Shown here: piece by piece, positions 26,742 through 34,861 of the stretch | Numbering within the stretch: the first letter of the stretch is position 1 | Layout of the letters: each line of letters begins with the position of its first letter | Assembly: GCF_036226465.1 (NCBI RefSeq) | Contig: NZ_CP108476.1 | Coordinates: 1,550,001-1,614,000 of the forward strand | DNA: 64,000 nt | Reading direction: 5' to 3' | Origin: Kitasatospora sp. NBC_01250 | GTDB taxonomy: Bacteria > Actinomycetota > Actinomycetes > Streptomycetales > Streptomycetaceae | Made by a program: the position numbers and the translations under genes | The notes under the pieces: model-generated | Database searches by the model: none | What the model was told of the DNA's origin: nothing | What the model saw: the letters and a program-made list of their open reading frames with translations, nothing else

Positions 26742-26886
26742 ACGCGGTCAACTCCCCTGTCCCCGGGGCCCCGAGTGGCCCGTGCCCGCCACCGTAGGGG
26801 TACTGCTCCGGCGCTCCCATGTGGGCGGCGCACACCGGTGGCGGGCGCCGCTGTGGCGGCCACCGCCACAACCGTCCCGCGCCCAC

Positions 26887-27729
26887 TCAGCGTTCGGCGG
26901 TCACCAGGCTGCGCTGCGAGGTCACGTAGTCGGCGGGACGGCCGTAGCCGACGGCCAGCTCGGCCCGGTCGTGCCGCTCGGCACGCCAGCCGCGCCGGGC
27001 CAGCCAGCCCACCGGGTCCTCGTCCAGACCGCCGCGCCACATCGCGACCAGCGGAGCCAGTTCGGCTGCGTGCTCGGCACCCGCCACGACCTGCGAGGCA
27101 CCGGCCCGGCGCCGGTCCTTGCTGCCGTGGGTGAGGGCGAGCCGGCTGCCCGGGGCGCTGAGCGAGTCGATGGTGTCGAGCAGCGCCGCGGCCTCCTCCG
27201 CTCCGAGGTAGACCAGCAGGCCCTCGACCAGCCAGACGGTGCGCGCCGCCGGGTCGAACCCGGCCTCGACCAGCGGCCCGGCCCAGTCCTCGCGCAGGTC
27301 GACGGCGATCGTGGTGCGCGCCACCGGCGCCTGGGCGCCCTGCTCGGCCAGCACCCGCTCCTTGAAGCCGAGCACGGCGGGCATGTCGAGTTCGAAGACC
27401 TTGGTGCCGGCCGGCCAGTCGAGCCGGAACGCCCGGGTGTCCAGACCCGCCGCCGGGACCACCACCTGGGTGCAGCCGGCCCGGCCGGCGGCCGTCAGGT
27501 AGTCGTCGAAGAAGCGGGTGCGGATCACCAGGTGGTGGGCGAGCAGGATCATCGCCGGGGAGACGTCGGTGCGGGGCGCCGGCGGGGGCCCGTCCAGGGC
27601 GGCGGCCACGAAGGCGGCGGCGTAGGGGTCCTCGAAGAGGCGGTCGGTCCTGGCGCTCTCCAGCGCGCGGACCCGGGCCACGCCGATCGCGGTCCGGCCA
27701 ACGCCCTCGGGTATCACGTCACTTGTCAT
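26887..27729 (-). CDS. SAM-dependent methyltransferase (leucine carboxyl methyltransferase family)
   Basis: About 280 residues. The SAM-binding pattern of the LCM/Ppm1-like O-methyltransferase family is visible: TAIGVARVRALESAR, FFDDYLTAAGRAGCTQVVVPAAGLDTRAFRL, VFELDMPAVLGFKE, and WLVEGLLVYL. Such enzymes are often tailoring methyltransferases. The start at 27729 follows TACCAT by seven bases, suggesting a leaderless transcript; an ATG nine bases upstream is also possible. It lies upstream of the lipase gene but is separated by a 145-bp gap. Confidence 0.85.
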   Translation of the reverse strand: MTSDVIPEGVGRTAIGVARVRALESARTDRLFEDPYAAAFVAAALDGPPPAPRTDVSPAMILLAHHLVIRTRFFDDYLTAAGRAGCTQVVVPAAGLDTRAFRLDWPAGTKVFELDMPAVLGFKERVLAEQGAQAPVARTTIAVDLREDWAGPLVEAGFDPAARTVWLVEGLLVYLGAEEAAALLDTIDSLSAPGSRLALTHGSKDRRRAGASQVVAGAEHAAELAPLVAMWRGGLDEDPVGWLARRGWRAERHDRAELAVGYGRPADYVTSQRSLVTAER

Positions 27730-27766
27730 ACCCGGCATGGTAGGACGCCGAGGTCCAGGCGAAAGG

Positions 27767-27809
27767 CCCAGGGCCCGCACCCGCGGAGTACGCGGGGGCG
27801 GGCCCTGGG
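27767..27809 (-). terminator. Composite terminator hairpin after APC paralogue 2
   Basis: A 12-bp stem CCCAGGGCCCGC (27767-27778) pairs with 27798-27809, and inside it CCCGCG-gagta-CGCGGG forms a second stem. It lies 21 bases beyond the permease stop on the minus strand. Confidence 0.7.
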
Positions 27810-27829
27810 GAGCGGCATACTGCGGACGG

Positions 27830-29467
27830 TCAGTGGCCGCCCTCGTCGACGACCTCGACGTCGTCGATGTTGCGCTGGATCTCCTCGACCGGGAGCGCCA
27901 CGGCGCGGGCCCAGAAGTAGATGCCCAGCGAGAAGACGGTGATCACCAGCATGTCCCACCAGAGCGGCAGCACGTTGCGGGCGCTCGGCCCGAAGCCACC
28001 CAGGTAGGAGATGATGCCCAGGCCGATCAGGTAGACCGGCAGCCACTGGGCGGCCTTCCAGTTCAGCTTCGGCGCGTTCGGCAGGCCCTTGCGGATCGCG
28101 TAGACCGCGTAGGAGCCGAGCAGCACGTAGCCGAGGATGATCGCGACGCCCAGACGCCACAGGGTGTCCCAGCCGGACCAGTAGATGATCAGGCTGGCGA
28201 TCACGAAGGAGGCCGGGGCGATGATCTTGCCGGCCGGCAGGCGGTAGGGGCGCTCGCGCTCGGGCATCCGGTCACGCAGCACGCCCAGCGCCAGCGGGGC
28301 ACCGGCGTACATCAGCACGCTGGCCGAGGTGATGAAGCTGACCAGCTGCTGCCAGCTCGGGAAGGGCAGGAAGCAGATGATGCCGGTGAGGAAGGACATG
28401 AGCAGGCCGAACCACGGCACGCCGCGCTTGTCGGTCTTCTCGAACAGACGCGGGGCGTAGCCGTTCTTGCTCAGGCCGTAGGAGATGCGCGAGGTGGAGG
28501 TGGTGTAGATCAGGCCGGTGCCGGCGGGGGAGATCACCGCGTCCACCCGCAGCACGAAGGCCAGCCAGCCCAGGCCGATCACGGTGGCCAGACCGGCGAA
28601 CGGGCCCTCGATGCCCTTGTAGGCGAGGTTCGCCCAGCCGTGCACGAAGCTGGCACCGGGCAGCGCGCCGATGTAGACGACCTGCAGCAGGGTGTAGATC
28701 AGGGTACCGATCACCACCGAGCCGATGACCGCGCGCGGGATGTCCCGCTTGGGGTTCTTGCTCTCACCGGAGAGCTGGATCGCCTGCTCGAAGCCGAGCA
28801 GCGCGAAGATGATGCCGCTGGTGCTGATCGCGCCCAGCACACCCTTGACACCCATCGGCATGAAGCCGTGCGAGGTGAAGTTGCTCGGGTGGAAGTGGGT
28901 CAAGGCGAGGATGAAGATCGTCGCCAGCGGGATGAAGACCTTCCACCAGGTGGCGGCGCTGTTGGTGTGCGAGAGCAGCCGCACACCGAGGAAGTTCACG
29001 GCCACGAAGACGCCCATCAGCGCGATCGACACCACGATGCCGGAGGCCGTCAGGGTGCCGTTCGCGTTCTGGAAGCCGTCGGCCCAGGACCACTCCTTGG
29101 CGTAGCCGATCATGGCCTCGACCTCGATCGGTGCCACGGTGGCCGCCTGCAGCCAGGAGAACCAGCCGAAGGACATGCCGGCCAGGCCGCCGAAGGTGTA
29201 GTGCGGGTAACGGGCGGTACCGCCCGCGACCGGGAACAGGCCGCCCAGCTCCGCGTGGACCAGCGCGAGCAGCACGATCGCGACGGCCCCGATCCCCCAC
29301 GAGATGACCGCCGCTGGTCCGGCAACCATGACGGCGTTCTTGGCTCCGAAGAGCCAGCCCGAGCCGATGATCGAGCCGACGGAGGCCCAGAGGAGGCCGA
29401 CCAGGCCTACCTCGCGTCGGAGCTTGGCATCGGTACCGGAGGTCTTAATTCTGTCTACAACAGCCAT
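27830..29467 (-). CDS. APC-superfamily amino-acid permease (paralogue 2)
   Basis: A 545-residue permease with the same architecture as the one at 6927-8567: SVGSIIGSGWLFGA in helix 1, FPVAGGTARYPHY, SGESKNPKRDIPRA, and the C-terminal tail NIDDVEVVDEGGH. By eye the two are about two-thirds identical, so they arose by duplication or paralogous transfer. Substrate inferred only (aspartate/glutamate-like symport is plausible). The ATG at 29467 has GAGGG upstream. A long, partly symmetric leader region precedes it. Confidence 0.9.
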   Translation of the reverse strand: MAVVDRIKTSGTDAKLRREVGLVGLLWASVGSIIGSGWLFGAKNAVMVAGPAAVISWGIGAVAIVLLALVHAELGGLFPVAGGTARYPHYTFGGLAGMSFGWFSWLQAATVAPIEVEAMIGYAKEWSWADGFQNANGTLTASGIVVSIALMGVFVAVNFLGVRLLSHTNSAATWWKVFIPLATIFILALTHFHPSNFTSHGFMPMGVKGVLGAISTSGIIFALLGFEQAIQLSGESKNPKRDIPRAVIGSVVIGTLIYTLLQVVYIGALPGASFVHGWANLAYKGIEGPFAGLATVIGLGWLAFVLRVDAVISPAGTGLIYTTSTSRISYGLSKNGYAPRLFEKTDKRGVPWFGLLMSFLTGIICFLPFPSWQQLVSFITSASVLMYAGAPLALGVLRDRMPERERPYRLPAGKIIAPASFVIASLIIYWSGWDTLWRLGVAIILGYVLLGSYAVYAIRKGLPNAPKLNWKAAQWLPVYLIGLGIISYLGGFGPSARNVLPLWWDMLVITVFSLGIYFWARAVALPVEEIQRNIDDVEVVDEGGH

Positions 29468-29547
29468 GCGTAGGGACCCTCTTCAAAGATGGCGGGCGAG
29501 AGTGCGGTGAACGCTAGCTGGCCATTAAGGATCTGCAAAGACCCCTG

Positions 29548-29616
29548 AGCCGAATAGTTACGTTCACGCGATCTCGCGCTCACCTCTTAGCGTCGGATTA
29601 GCACCGCTATTCGGCT
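29548..29616 (-). promoter_or_regulatory. Candidate structured leader element of APC paralogue 2
   Basis: AGCCGAATAG (29548-29557) pairs with CTATTCGGCT (29607-29616). The 49-base interior carries the palindromic CGCGAGATCGCG and repeated GCTAA. It lies 81-149 bases upstream of the permease start and does not match riboswitch classes recalled for actinobacteria. Confidence 0.4.
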
Positions 29617-29941
29617 TCCGACCGCCCCTCGCAGGGCGTGAGGATCGCTGCAGGTCAGCGCCGTAGGGGCAGTTGACCGCTTACACCTGGGAGAGTCCGT
29701 ACCAACATTTGAGCTTCATTTGAGCCTTCTGCCACTGTTCTGCATTACCGTCGGCCCGCCCGCCCGTCGCCTTCATTTCCGGTGTATTGCGCAACGGTCT
29801 GTGGGGGTTTCGAGTGCCGTTGCTTTCCGTGTCCGACGAATTGCCGAACCCGCCCCGCCGGGCCCCCGCGCGATGGACGGCCGGTCGGGGCGGGTGCGGA
29901 CGCTTGTGCCCGCGCGGTGCTTCGGACACGTCTGGTGCCTG

Positions 29942-29974
29942 GGGCGCCCGGCCCGCCAGGTACTCCGGGCGCCC
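29942..29974 (-). terminator. Terminator hairpin after the small secreted protein
   Basis: GGGCGCCCGG (29942-29951) pairs perfectly with CCGGGCGCCC (29965-29974) across a 13-base loop, 28 bases beyond the stop at 30003. Confidence 0.6.
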
Positions 29975-30002
29975 GCCGCGGCCCGCCCCGGGCCGGTCGC
30001 GC

Positions 30003-30461
30003 TCAGGTGCCGCTGGCGACCAGGGTGATGTCCTGCCCCTGCTGGGCGAGGAACTCCGGCAGCACCGGCAGCCACCAGGCCGGCCCCTGGGTCAGGTGAG
30101 TCAGCGTGGCCTCCACCCGGGCGGCGCCGAGCGCGGGGTGCAGCTGGGCGGGCTTGCCCTGGCTGATCCAGCCGTGCTTGTTACCGTCGCACAGGGCGCG
30201 CACGCCGTCGCCGATGTTGGCCTCGCTCTGCCCGAGCCGCAGGTTGCTGGTGACGAAGACCGCGCCGCCGGTCGAGCACTGGTACGTCCCCGAGAGCGTG
30301 ACCGTGCCGTCCGAGGCGAGCGTGCCCACGGAGTCCACGCTCAGCATGTCCCCCGCGGCTGCGTCGGCCGGGGTTGCGGCGCCCAGCAGGGCGAGCAGGG
30401 CCGCACCGAGCAGACCGGCCGCCCGCGGCAGGGCCCTAGCGGAAGTGGAACGGACTCGCAC
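30003..30461 (-). CDS. Small secreted protein, possibly DUF6299-like
   Basis: A 152-residue exported protein. The signal peptide (about 1-35) ends GAATPADAAAG. The mature 117 residues are beta-rich with GTLASDGTVTLSGTYQCSTGGAVFV and two cysteines (YQC, ALC), probably forming a disulfide. From memory it resembles DUF6299, a streptomycete secreted family of unknown function; this is unverified. The GTG at 30461 has GGAGG five bases upstream. It is divergent from the hypothetical gene at 30705. Confidence 0.75.
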   Translation of the reverse strand: MRVRSTSARALPRAAGLLGAALLALLGAATPADAAAGDMLSVDSVGTLASDGTVTLSGTYQCSTGGAVFVTSNLRLGQSEANIGDGVRALCDGNKHGWISQGKPAQLHPALGAARVEATLTHLTQGPAWWLPVLPEFLAQQGQDITLVASGT

Positions 30462-30704
30462 GACTACCTCCAGTGACGATCATCGCGCATCCGGTGACAG
30501 CGCGTTTTGCGCCAAGAGGTACCGCCTCCCCGGAGCGGGGTCGCGCATTCTCACCCGTTCGGCGCGTGTCCCGGGCGGGTGCGCGGACCGGCCCGGGGAC
30601 CCGCCGTAGCAGGGCCCCTCTTGCCCCGGCCCGCCCGGCTGCGGCAGGCTCGGGTCCAGGGGGCACATCGGCGTGCCCCGCCGCGACCAGAAGGACGAGC
30701 AGCG

Positions 30705-31601
30705 ATGACGACCCCTCAGACGCCCCAGAGCGTGATCCCGCCGCTCTTCGCCGGGCTCTGCGACGACGCGGCGATCTTCCCGCCCGGTGACCTGGCACTG
30801 CCGCAGGCCGTCCCCGCCCATCTGGCCCACCACTCGGCCTGGTACGCGGAGCTGGTCGGCCCCTTCCTCTGCTCCGCCGGGCGGATCGGCGCGCTGTCCG
30901 AGCAGTTGGCCGCCGGCGAGGCGCCGCTCGACGGGCAGCTGCCGGTGGGCCTGATCGTGCCGGAGGGCAGCGCGGGCCTGGCGGACGCGCTGCGCGCGGT
31001 CGCGGCCGACCCCAGGTTGCGGCTGGCCGGGCTGGAGGTGCTGGCCGACCAGGGCAAGCCCGCCGCCGAGGGCGTGCGGGCCGTGCGGGCCGAACTGGAC
31101 CGGCTGCTGCCCGAGTACGCGCCCGGCGTGGAGGCCGCGATCGAACTGCCCCGCGGGCCCGAGCTGCTGCTCGGCCTGGACGAGCTGGAGGGGACGGCCT
31201 ACCGGGCCAAGTTCCGCACCGGCGGCGTCAGCGCGGCGGCCTTCCCCGGCGAGCTGGAGCTGGCCTCCTTCCTCTGCGCGGCGGTCTACCGGAAGCTGGC
31301 CTTCAAGTGCACGGCGGGCCTGCACCACGCGGTGCGCCACGACGACGAGGCCACCGGCTTCGCGCACCACGGCTTCCTGAACGTGCTGCTGGCCACCCAC
31401 GCGGCCCTGGAAGGCGCCGAGCACGCGGAGTTGGCCGCGGTGCTGGGCGAACGGGACGGCGCGGTGCTGGCGGCGAAGCTGACCGGCCTGGACGAGGGGC
31501 AGGTGCGCGCGGCGCGCGCGGCCTTCACCGCCTTCGGCACCTGCAGCATCGCCGAGCCGCTGGCCGACCTGCTCGCGCTGAACCTGGTCGCGCTGCCCTG
31601 A
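30705..31601 (+). CDS. Conserved actinobacterial hypothetical protein
   Basis: A 298-residue cytoplasmic protein with segments CDDAAIFPPGDLALPQAV, AYRAKFRTGGVSAAAFPGELELASFL, and LAFKCTAGLHHAVRHDDEATGFAHHGFLNVLLA, plus a late FGTCSIAEPLADLLALNL. The GxD/HH and CTAGLHH patterns look like an enzyme core, but no family could be named. The ATG at 30705 has a weak AAGGACGAG upstream. It precedes the SGNH lipase gene on the same strand. Confidence 0.75.
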   Translation: MTTPQTPQSVIPPLFAGLCDDAAIFPPGDLALPQAVPAHLAHHSAWYAELVGPFLCSAGRIGALSEQLAAGEAPLDGQLPVGLIVPEGSAGLADALRAVAADPRLRLAGLEVLADQGKPAAEGVRAVRAELDRLLPEYAPGVEAAIELPRGPELLLGLDELEGTAYRAKFRTGGVSAAAFPGELELASFLCAAVYRKLAFKCTAGLHHAVRHDDEATGFAHHGFLNVLLATHAALEGAEHAELAAVLGERDGAVLAAKLTGLDEGQVRAARAAFTAFGTCSIAEPLADLLALNLVALP

Positions 31602-31655
31602 CGGTCGCCGGGGCCGGCCCGGAAAACCCGCCGCACATCCAGCGGGTCCGGCCAC

Positions 31656-31684
31656 TTACCGCCGCCCCGACCTCGCAGTAGCCT
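31656..31684 (+). promoter_or_regulatory. Predicted promoter of the secreted SGNH hydrolase
   Basis: TTACCG (31656-31661) and TAGCCT (31679-31684) are separated by 17 bp, about 59 bases before the hydrolase start. Confidence 0.4.
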
Positions 31685-31742
31685 CGCCGGGTCCGGCCCG
31701 CGCGCCGCCATCCGGGCCGCGCCGGGCCGCCCGGGAGGGTTC

Positions 31743-32621
31743 ATGCGTTCGCACCGTCGTGGCCGCCGCCTGTCCGCGGCCGTCTGCACCGCACTGCTCG
31801 GCGCCACCGTGCTCGGCCTCGGCGTCCCGCCCGCCTCCGCCGCCACCGCCCCGGCCACCCGCTACTACCTGGCACTGGGCGACTCGCTGGCGGCCGGGTA
31901 CCAGAGCCTGCCGGGCGGCGGCTCGGAGGTGGGCCACGGCTACGCGCAGGACCTGGCCACCGCCCTGGGGCGGCGGGCCGCCCGGGACGGCCACCCGTTC
32001 TCCTTCACCGACCTGGGCTGCCCGGGCGAGACCAGCGGCTCGATGATCAACGGCGGCTGCGACTACCCGCACCCGTACACTCAGCCCCAACTGGGGGCGG
32101 CGACCGCCTTCCTGGCCGCGCACCGGCACGACGACGTGGTGGTCACGCTGGACATCGGCGCCAACGACGTGGACGGCTGCGCGACCGCCGAGAGCCTGGA
32201 CGCGGCCTGTGCCGCCAAGGGCGTCGCCACCGCGGGCCGCGACCTGGGCACGATCCTGGCCCGGCTGCGGGCCGCCGCCGGGCCGCACACCCGGATCGTC
32301 GGGATGAACCTCTACGACCCCTTCCTGGCAGCCTGGTTGACCGGCACCCAGGGCAAGGTGCTGGCCTCGGTGTCGGTTCCGGTGGCCGACGCCCTGAACG
32401 GCACGCTGGACCTGGTGGACGCGCTGCACGGGGTGCCGACCGCCGACGTGGCCAAGGCGTTCAGCACCAACTCCTTCCTGCCGCTGGTGCCGCTGGACGG
32501 GCAGCGGGTGCCGCTGAACGTCGCCCGGATCATGGGCTGGACCAACATGGCACGCGAGGACATCCACGCCAACGACACCGGTTACCAGGTGATCGCGGAC
32601 GCCTTCCAGGCCAGACTCTGA
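31743..32621 (+). CDS. Secreted SGNH/GDSL hydrolase
   Basis: A 292-residue exported esterase/lipase. The signal peptide ends ASAATAP (about 1-35). The SGNH blocks are ALGDSLAAG (catalytic Ser), GCPGETSGS, TLDIGANDVDG (Asn), and DIHANDTGY (Asp and His). Four cysteines in the mature part (LGCPGE, GGCDYP, DGCATAE, DAACAAK) probably form two disulfides. It should hydrolyse lipids or polysaccharide acetyl esters outside the cell. The ATG at 31743 has GGGAGG upstream. Confidence 0.9.
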   Translation: MRSHRRGRRLSAAVCTALLGATVLGLGVPPASAATAPATRYYLALGDSLAAGYQSLPGGGSEVGHGYAQDLATALGRRAARDGHPFSFTDLGCPGETSGSMINGGCDYPHPYTQPQLGAATAFLAAHRHDDVVVTLDIGANDVDGCATAESLDAACAAKGVATAGRDLGTILARLRAAAGPHTRIVGMNLYDPFLAAWLTGTQGKVLASVSVPVADALNGTLDLVDALHGVPTADVAKAFSTNSFLPLVPLDGQRVPLNVARIMGWTNMAREDIHANDTGYQVIADAFQARL

Positions 32622-32642
32622 CCGGGGCGGCCCGGGGACTCG

Positions 32643-33269
32643 TCAGGCGGGTGCCAGTGCCGCGGTGAACGCCCGGGCGCGGCGGGTGAGTTCGGCCCAG
32701 TCGCCGGCCTCGACCGCCGCCGCGGGCACCACCTCGCCGCCCGCGCAGACCGCGAGCGCGCCCTGCGCCAGGTAGCCGGGCGCGCTCGCGGCGTCCACCC
32801 CGCCGGAGGCGACCAGCGGGACCTCCGGGTAGGGGCCGCGCAGGTCCTTGAAGTAGCCGGGGCCGAACGCCCGGGCCGGGAAGATCTTCACGGCGTCGGC
32901 CCCGAGCTCCACGGCGTGCGCGACCTCGGTGGGGGTGAGTGCGCCCAGCACCACGGGGACGCCGGCCGCGCGCGCCGCCTCGGCCACCGGCGGGCGGCAA
33001 CCGGGCGTGACCAGGAACTCGGCCCCGGCCTCGATCCCCGCCCGGGCCTGCTCGGCCGTCAGCACCGTGCCCAGGCCCAGCCGGCAGCCGGTGTCCACCG
33101 CCGCCGCCCGGGCCAGCTGCTCCGTCACCCTCGGTGTGGTGCAGGTGAGTTCGACCCAGTGGATGCCGCCCTCGGCGAGCGCGGCGCAGAGCGCGGCGGC
33201 ATCGGGTATCACGGCGGCGCGGACCACCGCGATCACCCGGGCTGCGGCGAGCTGGTTGCGGAAGGTCAT
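32643..33269 (-). CDS. eda: 2-keto-3-deoxy-6-phosphogluconate (KDPG) aldolase
   Basis: A 208-residue class-I aldolase. VELTCTTP carries the catalytic Glu (residue 40) and VKIFPA the Schiff-base Lys (residue 128), with GLGTVLTAEQA and LVASGGVDAASAPGYL phosphate-binding loops. It splits KDPG to pyruvate and glyceraldehyde-3-phosphate. Its ATG overlaps the stop of the upstream deacylase gene by the four bases ATGA, so the three minus-strand genes form one operon. No 6-phosphogluconate dehydratase is present, so it is unlikely to serve the Entner-Doudoroff route and more likely serves a KDG route with the kinase at 36265. Confidence 0.92.
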   Translation of the reverse strand: MTFRNQLAAARVIAVVRAAVIPDAAALCAALAEGGIHWVELTCTTPRVTEQLARAAAVDTGCRLGLGTVLTAEQARAGIEAGAEFLVTPGCRPPVAEAARAAGVPVVLGALTPTEVAHAVELGADAVKIFPARAFGPGYFKDLRGPYPEVPLVASGGVDAASAPGYLAQGALAVCAGGEVVPAAAVEAGDWAELTRRARAFTAALAPA

Positions 33270-34861
33270 CGGGTCCCTCGATCGGTGCGGCGCAGCGCGC
33301 GGCCTGGCAGCGCTCCGGTGGGGCGGGCGTCGCGCAGCACGGCGGTGCCGTTGACGTAGACGTGCTGGATTCCGGTGGCGGCTCGGCGCGGCTGCTCGAA
33401 GGTGGCGGTGTCGGCGACCGTGGCGGGGTCGAAGAGCACCAGGTCGGCGTGGTGGCCGACCGCGATGGTGCCGCGGCGCAGCAGGCGCAGCCGCCGGGCC
33501 GGGCGTCCGGCCATCCTGGCCACCGCCTGCTCCAGTGTCAGCACGCCCAACTCCCGGCTGTAGCGGCCGAGGTAGCGGGCGAAGGTGCCCCAGGCCCGGG
33601 GGTGCGGGCGGGCGCCGACCAGCAGGCCGTCGCTGCCGGCGGTGTGCGCCGGGTGGCGCATGATCGCCTGCACGTTCTCCTCGTGCCCGACGTGCTGCAG
33701 GACGGTGGTGCCCAGCTCGTCGGCGCGCAGCAGCGCGAAGAAGGCCTCGGTGCCGGTGCCGCCGCGCGCGGCGGCCAGTTCGGCCACCGTGCGCCCGACG
33801 GCGTCGGCCAGCTGCGGGGTGCGCACGCCGGAGATCTGGACCGCGGACCAGTCGGCGACCACCCCGTGGCAGCCGTCGCTGCCCTGCTCCTCCAGCGCCA
33901 GCCGGATCCGCTCGCGCGCGGCGGGATCGGCGAGCCGGGCCAGGGTGGCGTCCGGGCCGCCCTCGGTGGCCCAACTGGGCAGCATGGCGGCCAGGGTGGT
34001 GGAGCCCGGCAGGTAGGGGTAGCTGTCCAGGCTCAGGTCCAGGCCGTCCGCGAGGGCCCGGTCCAGCAGGGCCAGCAGCTCGCCGGCCCGGCCCCGGTTG
34101 ACCGCGAAGTTCATGGTCGCGTGGGCCAGGTGGAGCGGACAGCCGGTGCGCCGGGAGATCTCCACCATCTCCGCGTAGCCGGCCAGCGCGCCGGCGCCGT
34201 AGGAGCGCTGGTGCGGCGAGTGGTAGCCGCCGTGGGCGGCCACCACCGCGCAGAGCGCGGCGAGTTCGTCGGTGTCGGCGTACATGCCCGGGGTGTAGCT
34301 CAGGCCGCTGGACAGGCCCACCGCGCCCTCGCGCAGCCCCTGGGCCAGCAGTTCGCGCATCGCGTCGAGCTCGGCCGCGCTCGGCGGGCGGCGCTCCCAG
34401 CCCAGCACCAGGGTGCGCAGCGTGCCGTGCGGGACCAGGTAGCAGGCGTTGACGGCGATGCCCGCGTCCAGCCGGTCCAGGTACTGCCCGACGGTCCGCC
34501 AGTCCCACCCGAAACCGGCCGGATCGCCGTTCCAGCCGGCCAGTTGGCGGCGCAGCTCGGGCAGTGTGCGGTCGTCCACCGGGGCGTAGGACAGGCCGTC
34601 CTGGCCGAGCACCTCGCAGGTGACGCCCTGGGTGACCCGGGAGAGGTGGTCGCGTTCGACCAGCACGCGCAGGTCGGAGTGGCTGTGCATGTCGATGAAG
34701 CCCGGTGCGAGCACCAGCCCGTGCGCATCGACGACCTGATGTGCCGTCAGCCCCTTGCCCAGGTCGGCTATCACGCCGTCGCGCACCAGCACGTCGGCGC
34801 GGTAGCGGTCCGCGCCGGTGCCGTCGACCACGGTGGCCCCGCGGAAGAGCAGGCCGGACAT
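33266..34861 (-). CDS. D-aminoacylase-family deacylase, proposed N-acetylglucosaminate deacetylase
   Basis: A 531-residue metal-dependent amidohydrolase. GFIDMHSHSDL carries the metal His residues 59 and 61, LAHATMNF a later metal His, and GSDGLLVG the catalytic Asp, with PHPRAWGTFARYLG as in D-aminoacylases. The usual zinc-ligand Cys of the GNCG motif is replaced: the segment reads EVLGQDGLSYAP. The family removes acyl groups from N-acyl-D-amino acids. With a KDG kinase and KDPG aldolase beside it, the inferred substrate is N-acetyl-D-glucosaminate or a similar N-acyl-2-amino sugar acid. Overlaps the PLP gene by one base. Confidence 0.85.
   Translation of the reverse strand: MSGLLFRGATVVDGTGADRYRADVLVRDGVIADLGKGLTAHQVVDAHGLVLAPGFIDMHSHSDLRVLVERDHLSRVTQGVTCEVLGQDGLSYAPVDDRTLPELRRQLAGWNGDPAGFGWDWRTVGQYLDRLDAGIAVNACYLVPHGTLRTLVLGWERRPPSAAELDAMRELLAQGLREGAVGLSSGLSYTPGMYADTDELAALCAVVAAHGGYHSPHQRSYGAGALAGYAEMVEISRRTGCPLHLAHATMNFAVNRGRAGELLALLDRALADGLDLSLDSYPYLPGSTTLAAMLPSWATEGGPDATLARLADPAARERIRLALEEQGSDGCHGVVADWSAVQISGVRTPQLADAVGRTVAELAAARGGTGTEAFFALLRADELGTTVLQHVGHEENVQAIMRHPAHTAGSDGLLVGARPHPRAWGTFARYLGRYSRELGVLTLEQAVARMAGRPARRLRLLRRGTIAVGHHADLVLFDPATVADTATFEQPRRAATGIQHVYVNGTAVLRDARPTGALPGRALRRTDRGTR

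Larger units (their letters stand above)
29468..30002. other. 535-bp gene-free region upstream of APC paralogue 2
   Basis: This region is less GC-rich than its surroundings. Near the permease it has a 10-bp perfect inverted repeat (29548-29557 with 29607-29616) enclosing GCTAA and CGCGAGATCGCG elements, so a folded 5' leader is possible. TTGACC occurs at 29673 on the plus strand without a good -10. ORFs here have no recognisable coding signal. The far end holds a terminator for the secreted-protein gene. Confidence 0.55.

Noticed and set aside
28725..29105. A 126-residue plus-strand frame inside the APC permease
   Set aside because: It lies fully within a conserved permease and has no start signal or motif.
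29720..30028. Short ORFs (about 80-105 residues) in the gap upstream of APC paralogue 2
   Set aside because: No ribosome-binding site, no family resemblance, odd Cys/Arg-rich composition, and overlap with a terminator.
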